Shown one piece after another: positions 40,063 through 51,239 of a stretch of 64,000 nt of DNA (position 1 is its first letter; each line of letters starts with the position of its first letter). This stretch comes from Acinetobacter terrestris (GTDB lineage: Bacteria > Pseudomonadota > Gammaproteobacteria > Pseudomonadales > Moraxellaceae). A program made the translations under genes and the position numbers. The notes beneath the pieces were generated by a model. It saw only the letters and a list, made by a program, of their open reading frames with translations. It was not told the origin of the DNA and did no database searches. The stretch covers positions 62,001-126,000 of the forward strand of contig NZ_SJNZ01000001.1 in assembly GCF_004331155.1 (NCBI RefSeq), written 5' to 3'.

Positions 40063-40890
40063 TTAATCAATTTTACCGTTACGATTAAATGACGGCAATT
40101 TAAATCCAGGTTCTTTATGCATCCAGATATAGAATGCACGACCCGTTAAGTTTTCTTCTGGTACAAAGCCCCAAAAACGACTGTCAGCACTTTGATCACG
40201 ATTATCCCCCATCGCGAAGTAATGACCTTGTGGAACTTTGACTTCCCAATATAAACCATTTTCAGCCGAGTATTTACCATTTTCAACATAATTAATAAAT
40301 GGTGCCTGGCGTGCGACATTTACATCTTCAAGCTCACGCATTTTAAAAGTATGTTTACCCAATGTTTCTTGATGATAAATTGACGCGGGTGTATCTAAAA
40401 TATCTTTTTCACGGCTAAATTCAACTGGAACTTTAGCAACCTTATTCCCGTTAATGGAAAGCTGTCCATGATCATAAACAATATGATCACCGGGTAAACC
40501 GACTACACGTTTAATATAGCTAATGGTCGGCTGGGGTGGATAACGGAATACAATCACATCACCGCGTTCTGGTTCACCCACATCAATCACTTTTGTATTG
40601 ACGATAGGTAATCGTATTCCATAATTAAATTTATTGACCAGAATAAAGTCGCCAGTTTCTAAAGTTGGAACCATAGAATCTGATGGGATATTAAAAGGTT
40701 CGTATAAAAATGAACGCAGGATCAGGACAACGGCCAACACCGGCCAGAAGTCATAAGCCCATGTAATAATGAAATTTTCATTATCCTTGCCTAGAGTTTG
40801 TCTTTGTTTAAAGACAAACTTATCCAACAACCACACCAAAAAGAAAACCAGTGTCGCTGGTACAAGGATTAAATTAAAATCAAAATCCAT
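40063..40890 (-). CDS. lepB: Signal peptidase I
   Basis: This 275-residue inner-membrane peptidase removes signal peptides from exported proteins. Two N-terminal membrane helices lie near residues 5-25 and 45-62. Catalytic Ser72 is in IPSDSMVPTL and Lys127 in YIKRVVGLPGD. The later MGDNRDQSADSRFWGFVP box is conserved. It follows lepA by 21 nt. Confidence 0.96.
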   Translation of the reverse strand: MDFDFNLILVPATLVFFLVWLLDKFVFKQRQTLGKDNENFIITWAYDFWPVLAVVLILRSFLYEPFNIPSDSMVPTLETGDFILVNKFNYGIRLPIVNTKVIDVGEPERGDVIVFRYPPQPTISYIKRVVGLPGDHIVYDHGQLSINGNKVAKVPVEFSREKDILDTPASIYHQETLGKHTFKMRELEDVNVARQAPFINYVENGKYSAENGLYWEVKVPQGHYFAMGDNRDQSADSRFWGFVPEENLTGRAFYIWMHKEPGFKLPSFNRNGKID

Positions 40891-40911
40891 GGGCTTATAT
40901 CCTCAATCTTA

Positions 40912-42729
40912 TTATCTTTCTACTTTCAATACAGCCAGGAACGCTTCTTGCGGGATTTCAACACTACCCACTTGCTTCATGCGTTTCTTACCTTCTTTTT
41001 GCTTAGACAACAGTTTCTTCTTACGTGAAACGTCACCACCATAACATTTAGCCAATACGTTTTTACGCATTGCTTTTACAGTAGAGCGCGCAATGATTTG
41101 TGCGCCAATCGCAGCCTGAATCGCGACATCAAACATTTGACGTGGAATTAGCTCTTTCATTTTCTCGACCAGCGCAATACCACGGTGACGTGCATCATTA
41201 CGATGAACAATCATCGCCAAGGCATCCACTTTGTCACCATTAATCAAGACATCCACTTTTACCAGTGATGAGCTTTCAAAACGAACAAAGTTGTAATCGA
41301 GTGATGCAAAACCACGTGAACATGATTTCAAACGGTCAAAGAAGTCCATTACCACTTCAGCCAGTGGAATTTCAAAGGTCAAAGATACTTGTTTACCCAA
41401 GAATTTCATTTCTTTTTGAACACCACGGCGCTCAACACATAAAGTCATGACGTTACCCAAGTATTCTTGAGGAACCAAAATATGACATTCAGCAATCGGT
41501 TCGCGTAAATCTTCAACCATTGAACCATCAGGCATTTTTGATGGACTATCGATGTAAATGGTTTCGCCATTTTTCATTAAAGATTCATAAATGACCGTTG
41601 GTGCAGAGCTGATCAGGTCTAAGTCGTACTCACGCTCTAAACGCTCTTGTACAATTTCCATGTGCAGCATACCCAAGAAGCCACAACGGAAACCAAAACC
41701 TAAGGCATCTGAACTTTCCGGTTCAAAAAACAATGCAGAGTCATTAATCTGTAATTTATGCAGTGCTTCACGGAACGGTTCAAAATCACTGGCATCAATG
41801 GGGAACAGACCTGCATAGACCTGCGGTTTAACCTTTTTAAAACCAGGTAAAACAGCAACGTCCGGGGTCGTAGACAAAGTAAGGGTATCGCCCACTGGCG
41901 CACCAAAAATATCTTTAATCCCTGCAATGACAAACCCCACTTCACCTGCTTCCAACTCACCTGTTTCAGTGTGTTTAGGGTTAAAAATACCCACTGAGGT
42001 CACGATGTGGGTTTGACCTGTCGATTTGACCAGCATCTTGTCGCCCTTACGGATACGACCATGTTTGATACGAACTAGCGAGACCACGCCTAAATAGTTA
42101 TCGAACCAAGAATCGACAATCAAGGCTTGTAAAGCAGCATCCCGATCACCCACTGGCGGTGGAATCACATTGACCAGTGTTTCTAAAACACCTTCAACGC
42201 CTAAGCCAGTTTTTGCAGAACATGTAGGTGCTTCTGTCGCCTCAATTCCGATAATATCTTCAATTTCTTGAACGACACGCTCAGGTTCGGCTTGAGGTAA
42301 ATCAATTTTGTTTAAAACAGGAAGAACTTCAAGACCTTGTTCAAGGGCGGTATAACAGTTGGCAACAGATTGTGCTTCAACACCTTGTGCAGCATCGACA
42401 ACCAGTAAAGCTCCTTCACAGGCTGCTAGCGAGCGTGATACTTCATAGGAAAAGTCGACGTGTCCTGGAGTATCAATAAAGTTAAGTTGATATTCTTGAC
42501 CATTTGGATGGGTGTAATACAAGGTTACTGACGTAGCTTTAATGGTAATTCCGCGTTCGCGCTCAATGTCCATAGAGTCGAGAACTTGCGCTTGCATTTC
42601 ACGCGCTTGTAGACCACCACAGGTTTGAATAAACCGATCTGCAAGCGTCGACTTACCATGATCGATATGTGCAATAATCGAAAAATTTCGTATATTATTG
42701 ATATTAACTGACTTTTTAGCAACTGCCAT
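40912..42729 (-). CDS. lepA: Elongation factor 4
   Basis: This 605-residue translational GTPase acts on stalled or back-translocating ribosomes. The G1 motif AHIDHGKST is at 20-28, G3 is DTPGH, and G4 is NKID. The EF4-specific C-terminal domain ends with [20 protein letters not shown]. It is first in the block running through lepB, rnc, era, recO and pdxJ to miaE. Confidence 0.97.
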   Translation of the reverse strand: MAVAKKSVNINNIRNFSIIAHIDHGKSTLADRFIQTCGGLQAREMQAQVLDSMDIERERGITIKATSVTLYYTHPNGQEYQLNFIDTPGHVDFSYEVSRSLAACEGALLVVDAAQGVEAQSVANCYTALEQGLEVLPVLNKIDLPQAEPERVVQEIEDIIGIEATEAPTCSAKTGLGVEGVLETLVNVIPPPVGDRDAALQALIVDSWFDNYLGVVSLVRIKHGRIRKGDKMLVKSTGQTHIVTSVGIFNPKHTETGELEAGEVGFVIAGIKDIFGAPVGDTLTLSTTPDVAVLPGFKKVKPQVYAGLFPIDASDFEPFREALHKLQINDSALFFEPESSDALGFGFRCGFLGMLHMEIVQERLEREYDLDLISSAPTVIYESLMKNGETIYIDSPSKMPDGSMVEDLREPIAECHILVPQEYLGNVMTLCVERRGVQKEMKFLGKQVSLTFEIPLAEVVMDFFDRLKSCSRGFASLDYNFVRFESSSLVKVDVLINGDKVDALAMIVHRNDARHRGIALVEKMKELIPRQMFDVAIQAAIGAQIIARSTVKAMRKNVLAKCYGGDVSRKKKLLSKQKEGKKRMKQVGSVEIPQEAFLAVLKVER

Positions 42730-42982
42730 AAACTACTCTAAATCAAAACACACAATCACATACTTGAATGAACAAAGCATTTATGACGTGCAAAAAAGGA
42801 TATTCCGAAGATGTTGCACAGTATAAGCAGTAGATAGTTAAAAATACAGTGAGCTTTTAAAAATAGTCGGTTTCTTCTGCAAAACTTTGCGATACATCCG
42901 CCTCATCCACGCATTGATTTATAAATGTAATGACAGCAATGAAATCAGTTTTTTTAAGCTTTAGTTGACAGGTAGATATGTA

Positions 42983-43444
42983 TCAATCTTCACCTTTCAA
43001 ATGAATATGGGTGAAATCCAGCGGATTAATATCAGCGGCTATCGGTTGATAAGCCTGGGTAAACGTCGGTGACATGCGTTTTGGTCGACCTGTTGCGATT
43101 TCGATACAGGCCCATTTGGTACTTCCTGTAAATAAAATACTTTGGTCCTGAGGACGATAGAAAACATATTGGCGGAAAGAATAGAGTGCATTGAGATCAT
43201 TTAACCAGGTGCGCAAGATAATTTTCTCGCCTTCAAACGCAGCCTTACGATATTGCACATGATGCTCAATCGCTACCATCGCATGCTTCAGCTCAAGATA
43301 TTCCTTAAGTCCCAAACCCAAGGCCTCAATATGTGCAGTAGCAACTTCCTGTATCCATTGCATATACACTACATTATTTACATGCCCCAAACTGTCAATA
43401 TGATCTGCTTGAACGGTCATTTCTAAATCAAAAACTGTGCTCAT
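42983..43444 (-). CDS. Acyl-CoA thioesterase, hot-dog fold (YbgC/4HBT type)
   Basis: This 153-residue protein has the 4-hydroxybenzoyl-CoA thioesterase pattern HIDSLGHVNNVVYMQW, with the likely catalytic Asp17. The following segment EYLELKHAMVAIEHHVQYRKAAFEGE is typical of the family. It probably hydrolyses short-chain or aromatic acyl-CoA. It stands alone and substrate is unknown. Confidence 0.82.
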   Translation of the reverse strand: MSTVFDLEMTVQADHIDSLGHVNNVVYMQWIQEVATAHIEALGLGLKEYLELKHAMVAIEHHVQYRKAAFEGEKIILRTWLNDLNALYSFRQYVFYRPQDQSILFTGSTKWACIEIATGRPKRMSPTFTQAYQPIAADINPLDFTHIHLKGED

Positions 43445-43535
43445 ATATTGTTTAAATCCTTACTCTTTGCAAAAATTTCGTTCAAGGAAACACAGTCTAC
43501 GTAATTTTAAGATCGAGTAAAATTGCAAAATATAA

Positions 43536-43566
43536 AAAAACCACTCATTTTTAGAGTGGTTTTACT
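43536..43566 (-). terminator. Terminator after the DegP-like protease gene
   Basis: AAAACCACTC / GAGTGGTTTT with a TAAAAAT loop and T run on the minus strand, just past the protease stop. Confidence 0.85.
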
Positions 43567-43581
43567 GTTCATTGATCGGGA

Positions 43582-44964
43582 CTATTCAATCCGCATACCC
43601 AAAATTGCGCGTTGATCTTGACGAATAACCGAAACACGTGCAATTGAACCTTTTTTCAACTCAGACACAGATTTAATAAAATCGTTACTATTCAGAATGA
43701 TTTTATTATTGATTTGAGTAATGATATCGCCTGCAGCCATACGCGATTGTGCAGCAATACCCCCTCGCTTCACTTCCTCAACCAAAATACCGCCTTTGAT
43801 ATTCAGCTGGGTTTGTTCAGCGGCTGTGAGGTTACGAATACTAACACCGATAACCGGACCTTTTTGCTCAGCAGTTTGTTCCACTTTTGCCGGGGTATCA
43901 TCTGGAGCAGTGGTCACGGTCGCCGAGATATTACGGATTTTATCATCGCGTAAAACTTGCAATTGAATGTTTTGATTCGGTGTCGTCCGGTTTAAATAAT
44001 TCAACAAATCAGAAGTTCTTGAAATGGGTGAGCCATTATATTTCAAGATTACATCGCCCGACTTAAAGCCGGCTTTGGCTGCGGGTGAATTTGGCGCCAC
44101 CTGTGTCACCAGTGCACCTTCAGGTTTGGACAGGTGATAAGATTCTGCAAGGGTACGATCAATATCTTGCAGCATTATGCCTAAGTATGAACGCGTCACC
44201 TTGCCATTCTTTTTCAACTGCTCTGCCACATCCATGGCCACATCAATCGGAATAGAGAATGACAAGCCCATATATCCGCCAGTACCACTAAAGATGCGCG
44301 AGTTCACCCCAACCACTTCACCGTTTTGGTTAAACAGTGGACCACCCGAATTGCCGGGATTCAAGGCCACATCGGTTTGGATAAACGGAACTGAAGTTTC
44401 GCCCATCATGTTACGCATTTTTGCGCTGACAATGCCGGCTGATGCAGAATAATCAAAACCAAAGGGTGAACCAATCGCCAGTACCGGCTCTCCCACTCTG
44501 AGTCGATCAACATTGCCGGTACGTAATTCAGGGAAATTCGAGCCATTAACTTTTAAAAGTGCAACATCGGTACGCTCATCACTTCCAACCACAGTCGCAT
44601 CAATTTCACGGCGGTCGTTCAGCATGATCGTGACTTTAGAAGCATCTTCTACCACATGGTGATTGGTCAGCAAATATCCATCTTTACTAATAAAGAATGC
44701 GCTGCCATAACCGGTTTTTTCTTGTGGTGCCTGTTGCTGAGGAATAATCACCCGATTACCAAAGAAACGTTTTAGTATTTCAGGAACTTGCTGCTGCAGT
44801 AATTCCTGCTCTGTCATTTTTTTAACGACATTGACACTAACAACCGCAGGACTCACCTGTTCTACCAGATTGGAAAAATCCACCGGAGTAGCTGCCTGGG
44901 TTTGTACTGCCACCATGGTAAATACCGCAGCATAAATTCCTTTTTGTACATAGCGATTTTTCAT
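43582..44964 (-). CDS. DegP/MucD-type periplasmic serine protease with two PDZ domains
   Basis: This HtrA-family protease degrades or refolds damaged envelope proteins. A signal peptide ends near TQA. The triad is His103 (TNHHVVED), Asp133 (ERTDVALLKV) and Ser206 (NPGNSGGPLF), numbered from the ATG at 44964. Two PDZ domains follow (about 255-345 and 370-460). An upstream ATG at 44982 would add six residues, and the choice is uncertain. The gene is divergent from nadB. Confidence 0.92.
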   Translation of the reverse strand: MKNRYVQKGIYAAVFTMVAVQTQAATPVDFSNLVEQVSPAVVSVNVVKKMTEQELLQQQVPEILKRFFGNRVIIPQQQAPQEKTGYGSAFFISKDGYLLTNHHVVEDASKVTIMLNDRREIDATVVGSDERTDVALLKVNGSNFPELRTGNVDRLRVGEPVLAIGSPFGFDYSASAGIVSAKMRNMMGETSVPFIQTDVALNPGNSGGPLFNQNGEVVGVNSRIFSGTGGYMGLSFSIPIDVAMDVAEQLKKNGKVTRSYLGIMLQDIDRTLAESYHLSKPEGALVTQVAPNSPAAKAGFKSGDVILKYNGSPISRTSDLLNYLNRTTPNQNIQLQVLRDDKIRNISATVTTAPDDTPAKVEQTAEQKGPVIGVSIRNLTAAEQTQLNIKGGILVEEVKRGGIAAQSRMAAGDIITQINNKIILNSNDFIKSVSELKKGSIARVSVIRQDQRAILGMRIE

Positions 44965-45194
44965 ATAAAGCATTCGCTCCATTTCGTTATAAATATGTAT
45001 AGACAGTTTCTAACACAAACTTTGTCTATCTTGGGTAATAATATTGTTTGATTATATTTGTATAAACAACAGCTTAAAGTTTTCTTAAAAGTTTGTTGGT
45101 TTATTACTTTTTCTCATCATACATTAGCATATTCGCTCTTGTTTTTTGATCAAAAAAGCGGTGTTATTAGCGAACTTTTTTTTCGAATTAGCTG

Positions 45195-46844
45195 ATGGAC
45201 ATGTCTAATTTAAACACAACGCATCATTTTGATGTGATCATTGTGGGAAGTGGCGGTGCTGGTTTAAGTCTGGCTTTATCGCTACCCGATCATTTCAATA
45301 TTGCAGTTTTGGCAAAATCAACCTTAACCGATGCCAGTACTTTTTATGCGCAAGGCGGTGTCGCAGCTGTTCTGGATGAAACCGATTCAATTGAACAGCA
45401 TATTGATGACACCATGATTGCAGGCGCACAGCTATGTGAGATTGAAGCGGTAAAACAGACAGTGGAAGGCGGCAAACCTTCAGTTGATTTCCTTTTAAAG
45501 CATGGTGTGCAATTCACCTTAGATGAACAAGAACAACTCCATTTAACCCGTGAAGGCGGACATTCACAGCGCCGGATCATTCATGCGGCTGACGCGACCG
45601 GCCGAGCCATTTCAACCACTTTGGTTGAACGTGCTCAAGAAAAACAGAACATCACTATTTTTGAAAATTACATTGCGATTGATCTCATTACTTCGCACAA
45701 ATTAGGGTTGAAAGATCAAGGCAATCGCGTTTTAGGTTTATACGCGCTGGATGAAAAAAATGAAAAAGTACATACCTTTTTAGCGCCCTCTACCGCTCTG
45801 GCCTGTGGTGGAGCAATGAAAGCCTACCTCTATACTTCCAACCCTGACATTGCCACCGGTGATGGTATTGCCATGGCCTATCGCGCCGGTTGCCGCGTGG
45901 CCAATATGGAATTTAACCAGTTCCATCCGACCTGTCTTTACCATCCTCAGGCACGTTCATTTTTAATTACTGAAGCCATGCGTGGTGAAGGTGCTTATTT
46001 ACGTCTGCCCGATGGTGAACGTTTCATGCTGCGTTTTGACGAACGTGCTGAGCTCGCCCCCCGTGATATTGTGGCGCGTGCCATCGACTATGAAATCAAA
46101 CGCTTAGGGATTCGTCATGTCTGGCTGGACATTACGCATAAACCGGCTGAATTTGTGAAGGAACACTTCCCGACCCTGTATGCCCGTTTGTTAGAGCTGG
46201 GCATCGACATCACCACGGAAATGATTCCGGTGGTTCCTGCTGCCCACTATACCTGTGGCGGAGTGATGGTCGATGAAAATAGCCAGACCGACATTGAAGG
46301 ACTCTATGCCATTGGTGAAACCTCTTATACCGGTTTGCATGGTGCCAACCGAATGGCCAGCAACTCACTTTTAGAATGTTTCGTCTACGGAATGAGTGCT
46401 GCAAAACATATCGAAAGCCAATTCAACACCGATTATATCTCTCCAGATGTACCGGCCTGGGATGATTCTCAGGTGATGAATCCAGATGAAGATGTGGTGA
46501 TTTTGCAAAACTGGGATGAGCTGCGCCAGACCATGTGGAACTATGTCGGCATTGTACGAACCACAAAACGTCTGGAACGTGCGCTACACCGGATTGAAAT
46601 GCTGAAACAGGAAATCAACGAGTATTATCACGATTATCAGGTCAGTAAGAACCTGATTGAACTGCGTAATTTAGTGCTGGTGTCCGAGATGATTGTACGC
46701 TGTGCCATGGAACGTAAAGAATCACGCGGCCTGCACTTTACTTTGGACTATCCTGAATTGGCGGATGAATTACGTAAAACTGTACTGACTCCACCCAGCT
46801 TTAAAGTGGAAACACCTTTAGTGAATGCAGAAAGCCAGATTTAA
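45195..46844 (+). CDS. nadB: L-aspartate oxidase
   Basis: This 549-residue FAD enzyme oxidises aspartate to iminoaspartate, the first step of NAD synthesis. The dinucleotide motif [15 protein letters not shown] lies at 14-28, and [29 protein letters not shown] and the [13 protein letters not shown] box follow. Length is near E. coli NadB (540). Met3 could also be the start. It is monocistronic with a strong terminator. Confidence 0.96.
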   Translation: MDMSNLNTTHHFDVIIVGSGGAGLSLALSLPDHFNIAVLAKSTLTDASTFYAQGGVAAVLDETDSIEQHIDDTMIAGAQLCEIEAVKQTVEGGKPSVDFLLKHGVQFTLDEQEQLHLTREGGHSQRRIIHAADATGRAISTTLVERAQEKQNITIFENYIAIDLITSHKLGLKDQGNRVLGLYALDEKNEKVHTFLAPSTALACGGAMKAYLYTSNPDIATGDGIAMAYRAGCRVANMEFNQFHPTCLYHPQARSFLITEAMRGEGAYLRLPDGERFMLRFDERAELAPRDIVARAIDYEIKRLGIRHVWLDITHKPAEFVKEHFPTLYARLLELGIDITTEMIPVVPAAHYTCGGVMVDENSQTDIEGLYAIGETSYTGLHGANRMASNSLLECFVYGMSAAKHIESQFNTDYISPDVPAWDDSQVMNPDEDVVILQNWDELRQTMWNYVGIVRTTKRLERALHRIEMLKQEINEYYHDYQVSKNLIELRNLVLVSEMIVRCAMERKESRGLHFTLDYPELADELRKTVLTPPSFKVETPLVNAESQI

Positions 46845-46861
46845 GCCTAGGCAAAAGCCAT

Positions 46862-46892
46862 AAAAAGCCGAACAGAAATGTTCGGCTTTTTA
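46862..46892. terminator. Bidirectional terminator after nadB
   Basis: AAAAAGCCGAACA / TGTTCGGCTTTTT with a GAAA loop between convergent genes. Confidence 0.9.
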
Positions 46893-46911
46893 ACTCGACA
46901 ATAGCCTGGAA

Positions 46912-47328
46912 TCATCGCTGAGGTGGAATAGAATAAGTCCCCACCACATGGGCAATCGGTTCATCCGAATCAAGGGAATATAACCAGACATCACCGACAA
47001 TCAGTGCCTTGCCCACTTTCATCAATCGGCAAACTGCACGAATATCCTGATCTGCAGACGGCTTTCTTAAAAAATTAGTGGATAGATTGGTGGTCACTGC
47101 CAAAGCAACAATACCAATCTCGCCCAGAATTGCAATGTAGAGTGCATAATCGGCAGCAGTCATCATGGTCGGTCCTGATACCGTTCCGCCAGGCCTTAAA
47201 TCAGCTGCATTTATATGATAAATAATGGATGCGCCTTTTTCAGTCACCGATTCTATGTCACATTTTTCCAGACTTTGTGGAAATTCAGCCTGTAAAAAAG
47301 CAATGATTTCTGCCTTGGTACTTTTCAT
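46912..47328 (-). CDS. PaaI-family hot-dog thioesterase
   Basis: This 138-residue protein has the PaaI-like pattern LRPGGTVSGPTMMTAADYALYIAIL followed by TTNLSTNFLRKP, which forms the hot-dog core. It probably hydrolyses an acyl-CoA. No neighbour indicates the pathway. It lies downstream of tmk by about 95 nt and may be a separate unit. Confidence 0.8.
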   Translation of the reverse strand: MKSTKAEIIAFLQAEFPQSLEKCDIESVTEKGASIIYHINAADLRPGGTVSGPTMMTAADYALYIAILGEIGIVALAVTTNLSTNFLRKPSADQDIRAVCRLMKVGKALIVGDVWLYSLDSDEPIAHVVGTYSIPPQR

Positions 47329-47422
47329 TTATATTTCATCTTCATCCCTGATGATGCTGAATATAAAAGAATAACCCATCTTAAGCACTGATCTTTTTGA
47401 TCTTTGTTTCAATCTGAAAAAG

Positions 47423-48022
47423 TTATTTCAGATAAGCCACTGCCTGTTCAAATACCTGATCTGGTGTCTGAGTGGCATCCAGACGCTTAATCCTCTCCCC
47501 CTGTTGTTCCCACAGCTCATGATAGCCTGAACGCACTTTCTCAAAGAAAGTGGCTTTCTCCTGCTCAAAACGATCCAGTGCTCCACGTTCACGTGCGCGT
47601 GACATGCCCAGTTCCGTTGGTGCATCAAGCCAAAAGGTGATATTCGGCATATGCGAAACAAAATTAGAATTCAATAACTGTAATTTTTCTTTACTCAAGC
47701 CACGCCCTGCACACTGATAAGCAAAACTTGCATCGGTAAACCGGTCACAAAGTACGGTTTTACCCGCAGTCAATGCAGGCACAATCACTTGCTGCAAATG
47801 TTGCGCACGTGCTGCATACATTAAAAGCAGTTCAGTATCATGGGCCATACTTTCTTCATGATTCACCGATAAAAGCAGCGAACGGATTTGTTCCGCCATG
47901 GGTGTACCACCTGGCTCGCGGGTAAGCACCACTTGCTGGCCTTGCAGTTCTAAATAGTCATAAATTTTACGAATGAGTGTGGTTTTCCCGACACCTTCAG
48001 TGCCTTCAAAACTAATAAACAT
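47423..48022 (-). CDS. tmk: Thymidylate kinase
   Basis: This 199-residue kinase converts dTMP to dTDP. The P-loop FEGTEGVGKTTL is at 5-16, the DR motif is CDRFTDASFAYQ, and the lid region has RARERGALDRFE. It is third in the pabC-mltG-tmk order that is widespread in gammaproteobacteria, 3 nt after mltG. Confidence 0.95.
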   Translation of the reverse strand: MFISFEGTEGVGKTTLIRKIYDYLELQGQQVVLTREPGGTPMAEQIRSLLLSVNHEESMAHDTELLLMYAARAQHLQQVIVPALTAGKTVLCDRFTDASFAYQCAGRGLSKEKLQLLNSNFVSHMPNITFWLDAPTELGMSRARERGALDRFEQEKATFFEKVRSGYHELWEQQGERIKRLDATQTPDQVFEQAVAYLK

Positions 48023-48025
48023 CGA

Positions 48026-49075
48026 TCACTCCTTCTTCGATTTTAAAACTGACAAGTAATCCTGCACTGCACGATTATGCTCATCTAAACTTGCGCTAAA
48101 TTTATGTCCACCATTACCGGTTGCAACAAAATAAATATTGTTTGATGCATCCGGATGCATTGCAGCTTCTATGGCTTTTTGGCTGGGTAATGCAATAGGC
48201 GTTGGCGGCAAGCCATTGTTAGTATAAGTGTTATAAGCAGTCGGTGTACGCAAATCGTTGCGGGTGATATTGCCTTGGTAATTCACGCCCATACCATAAA
48301 TAACAGTGGGATCTGTTTGCAGGCGCATACCCATTTTTAAACGGCGCACAAATACCCCCGAAACCTGTTCAAGTTCACGATCGAGACTGGTTTCTTTTTC
48401 AACAATTGAAGCCATAATCAGGGCTTCATATTTATCTTTATAAGGCAGGTCAGAGGCGCGATTTACCCATGCGGCATCTAAAGATTTCATTTGACGGTTA
48501 TACAAATCCGTCAAAATCTTTTTATCTGTTTCGCCTTTGGCAAAGAAATAGGTATCCGGTGCAAACAGACCTTCAGGATGATTAAACGGAATATTCAACG
48601 CCTGCAGCATTTGATCTTGCGGAAGGTTCAGCACTTCTTTGGTGACTAAATCATCTTTCTTTAAAATTTCAATTAACTGCTTAAAGGTGGTGCCTTCAAT
48701 CACCAGAATACGGTTCATTTGTGCATTTTCAGAATTTGCGACCATATCCATCACTTGACGAATCGTCATGCCCTGACGCACTTCATAGACACCAGCTTTC
48801 ATGGTGTCATGAATGATAATTTTTTGATAAAGCTTCAATATAATCGGGAAACTGACTTTCCCTTCTTTGGCTAAACGGCTGATAAAAGCTGAATAGGTAT
48901 CCCCTGTTCCAATCGCCAGCATCTGCTTTTTGCCTTCGACAGGATAAGCCTTAAACAAACTTGACCATAAGATGACTGAAGCCATCACCACGAAACCCAT
49001 GAATAGAACGATGAAACCTTTCAATGGAAATACTGTTGTGGCTTTCTTTTTTGAGTTTTTCTTTGTGGTGGACAT
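48026..49075 (-). CDS. mltG: Endolytic transglycosylase MltG
   Basis: This 349-residue inner-membrane enzyme cuts nascent glycan strands and limits their length. A single N-terminal helix lies at about 20-42 after a lysine-rich cytoplasmic tail. A LysM-like region follows, and the catalytic Glu226 is in MASIVEKETS. The final YNTYTNNGLPPTPIALPS segment is conserved. Only 1 nt separates it from pabC. Confidence 0.95.
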   Translation of the reverse strand: MSTTKKNSKKKATTVFPLKGFIVLFMGFVVMASVILWSSLFKAYPVEGKKQMLAIGTGDTYSAFISRLAKEGKVSFPIILKLYQKIIIHDTMKAGVYEVRQGMTIRQVMDMVANSENAQMNRILVIEGTTFKQLIEILKKDDLVTKEVLNLPQDQMLQALNIPFNHPEGLFAPDTYFFAKGETDKKILTDLYNRQMKSLDAAWVNRASDLPYKDKYEALIMASIVEKETSLDRELEQVSGVFVRRLKMGMRLQTDPTVIYGMGVNYQGNITRNDLRTPTAYNTYTNNGLPPTPIALPSQKAIEAAMHPDASNNIYFVATGNGGHKFSASLDEHNRAVQDYLSVLKSKKE

Positions 49076-49076
49076 A

Positions 49077-49889
49077 TTAACGAATCTGATTCAATTGAAG
49101 GTTATTAAACAGTTCAATACATGCTTGAACATTCAAAGCTTGCTGATTAAGTTCAGTCACAACTTTCATTGGACTTAAGGCATTACAGAAAAACAGACTT
49201 TCAAATTTTGAAATTTCTTCCATATCAATAAAGCGCTGTTCACAGTGAATGCCGTGTTGTTGCATACGCAGCAAAATTTCTGCACGCATCACGCCATGGA
49301 CGCCATTATAACGAAGTTCTGGCGTAATCCATGTATTGTTTAAACGAATGAAACAATTACTGCTTACTCCTTCAACAACAGTGCCTTGCACATCGGTCAC
49401 CAGTGCTTCAGTCCATCCACGGCCATCGGCCTCATTTTTTAATAATACCTGTTCCAAACGATTCAGGCTTTTTAAACCGACCAGACTGGGCATGGTCAGT
49501 CCCAATGCCTGTTGCAGCACACCCGATTTTATTTTTTCAACCTGAAAATCCTCAACCACTTTAGGATAAAAAAATACCCATACATCGGCGGGATGATCGG
49601 GCAAACTATATCCGCGCTGTCCTTCACCCCGGCTAATGATGATTTTAAGCGTGCCATTCACTTCCAGAAATTGCTGTCGCAATAAACCTAAGCTTTTTTG
49701 AATCAAACTCAAATCTGCGTTTAACAGCAGTCGTTCACAACTTAAATGCAGTCGTGCCATATGCAAATGTTCTAGCTCAATTTTGCCATGCCGCACACGC
49801 GCCGTGCTAAAACAGCCATCACCATAATGGAAAGCACGATCCAATAATGAAATTTCATTTATTTCCTGTGCATTTTTAAAACATGGCAT
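49077..49889 (-). CDS. pabC: Aminodeoxychorismate lyase
   Basis: This 270-residue PLP enzyme (fold type IV) releases pyruvate from aminodeoxychorismate to make p-aminobenzoate for folate. The PLP lysine is Lys140 in LKSLNRLEQVL, the same position as in E. coli. EALVTDVQGTVVEGVSSNCF is the conserved cofactor-phosphate region. The ATG at 49889 has AGGA nine bases upstream and was chosen over the TTG at 49895. Confidence 0.92.
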   Translation of the reverse strand: MPCFKNAQEINEISLLDRAFHYGDGCFSTARVRHGKIELEHLHMARLHLSCERLLLNADLSLIQKSLGLLRQQFLEVNGTLKIIISRGEGQRGYSLPDHPADVWVFFYPKVVEDFQVEKIKSGVLQQALGLTMPSLVGLKSLNRLEQVLLKNEADGRGWTEALVTDVQGTVVEGVSSNCFIRLNNTWITPELRYNGVHGVMRAEILLRMQQHGIHCEQRFIDMEEISKFESLFFCNALSPMKVVTELNQQALNVQACIELFNNLQLNQIR

Positions 49890-49950
49890 ATGCAAATGTC
49901 CTGTAAATGATGAGCTAGTTTAAAAATAGCCACGCTGAATTGATAGCAGT

Positions 49951-50025
49951 TTTATTCATATCAAATTCGTTTCTTCTTATTTTTTTACCCTAACAGATAA
50001 CGCTATTCTCCGCTTTGTACAAAAC
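49951..50025 (+). promoter_or_regulatory. Promoter region of the first sbp gene, duplicated before the second
   Basis: The block opens TTTATTCATATCAAATTC and has CGCTATTCT exactly 50 nt downstream. The same layout recurs at 51141-51215. TATTCT could be a -10. The TTATTC-rich part may be a CysB site, by loose resemblance only. Confidence 0.5.
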
Positions 50026-50057
50026 ATAAATAATTTAAATGTAAAGGATAGTAAAAA

Positions 50058-51062
50058 ATGCGCTCATTAAAAATCGGGGTTTTAGCAGCACTTATTTCGG
50101 CAGCATCTTTTGGCGCTCTGGCAAAAGACTTCTTAAATGTTTCATACGATCCAACACGTGAATTGTATGAAAACTATAATAAAGAATTTGGTGCGTATTG
50201 GAAGAAGTCTACGGGTCAAGATATTACCTTCAAACAGTCACACGGCGGTTCGGGTAAACAGGCACGTTCAGTGATTGATGGACTAGATGCAGACGTTGTG
50301 ACTTTAGCACTGGCTGCAGATATTGATGCCATTGCAGAAAATTCAAATCTTCTGCCTAAAGACTGGCAGAAAAAGTTTCCCAATAACTCTACTCCTTATA
50401 CATCAACCATCGTATTTTTAGTCCATAAAGGCAACCCGAAAGGCATTAAAGATTGGGGTGATTTAGTTAAAACAGATGTCGGCATCATTACTCCAAACCC
50501 TAAAACATCTGGTGGCGCACGCTGGAACTATTTAGCAGCATGGGCTTGGGCGAAACATCAGGCAGGCGGCAACGATGCCAAAGCACAAGAATTCGTTCGT
50601 AAAATCTATAAAAACACCAAAGTGCTCGATTCTGGCGCACGCGGTGCAACCACAACATTTGCTGAACGCGGCATTGGTGATGTACTACTGGCTTGGGAAA
50701 ATGAAGCGCACTTAGCAATTCGTGAACAGCCGGGCAAGTTTGAAATTATCACCCCATCATTGTCTATTTTGGCAGAACCGCCAGTGGCCATTGTTGAAAA
50801 GAATGCACAGAAAGATGGCAATCTCACCGTTGCTAAAGCTTACTTAAACTACCTCTATTCACCTGCAGGTCAAACCGTTGCTGCCAATAACTTCTATCGT
50901 CCGCGCAATGCCGCTGTATTGGCAAAATACAAATCAGTATTCAAACCTTTAAAACTGGTAACGATTGACAAGGAATTTGGTGGCTGGACTAAGGTTCAAA
51001 AAGCGCACTTCGATAATGGCGGCATTTTTGACCAGATCGTGAAGGCCAATAGCACGAAATAA
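50058..51062 (+). CDS. sbp: Sulfate-binding periplasmic protein, copy 1
   Basis: This 334-residue substrate-binding protein delivers sulfate (possibly thiosulfate) to CysTWA. A signal peptide ends at FGALA, and the mature protein starts [19 protein letters not shown]. Family segments [27 protein letters not shown] and [16 protein letters not shown] are intact. It is about three quarters identical by eye to the next gene. Its own promoter lies upstream, and a hairpin without a T run follows at 51082-51109. Confidence 0.93.
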   Translation: MRSLKIGVLAALISAASFGALAKDFLNVSYDPTRELYENYNKEFGAYWKKSTGQDITFKQSHGGSGKQARSVIDGLDADVVTLALAADIDAIAENSNLLPKDWQKKFPNNSTPYTSTIVFLVHKGNPKGIKDWGDLVKTDVGIITPNPKTSGGARWNYLAAWAWAKHQAGGNDAKAQEFVRKIYKNTKVLDSGARGATTTFAERGIGDVLLAWENEAHLAIREQPGKFEIITPSLSILAEPPVAIVEKNAQKDGNLTVAKAYLNYLYSPAGQTVAANNFYRPRNAAVLAKYKSVFKPLKLVTIDKEFGGWTKVQKAHFDNGGIFDQIVKANSTK

Positions 51063-51081
51063 TCTTGGAAAATCAAGAGCG

Positions 51082-51109
51082 GCACTGGCTTTATTGATAA
51101 GGCCAGTGC
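51082..51109 (+). terminator. Hairpin after the first sbp gene
   Basis: GCACTGGC / GCCAGTGC with a 12-nt loop, 20 nt past the stop. There is no T run, so it may stabilise the mRNA end rather than terminate it. Confidence 0.5.
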
Positions 51110-51140
51110 TTCGGATGCAGAATAGGTTTATCTTATCTTT

Positions 51141-51215
51141 TTTATTCATATAAAATTCATTTTTTATTATTTTTTATGCATAAAGAATGGCGCTATTCTG
51201 CATTCATGTTACAAA
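51141..51215 (+). promoter_or_regulatory. Promoter region of the second sbp gene
   Basis: Aligns without gaps with 49951-50010: identical TTTATTCATAT, near-identical AAATTC and TTAT tracts, and CGCTATTCT at the same 50-nt offset. This suggests the regulatory region was duplicated with the gene. Confidence 0.55.
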
Positions 51216-51239
51216 ACAGTTAAAAATATTGAGGTTGGC

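Noticed and set aside
45150..45194. Sigma-E-like GAACTT promoter before nadB
   Set aside because: The spacing and -10 match are poor, and the T run makes a chance match likely.
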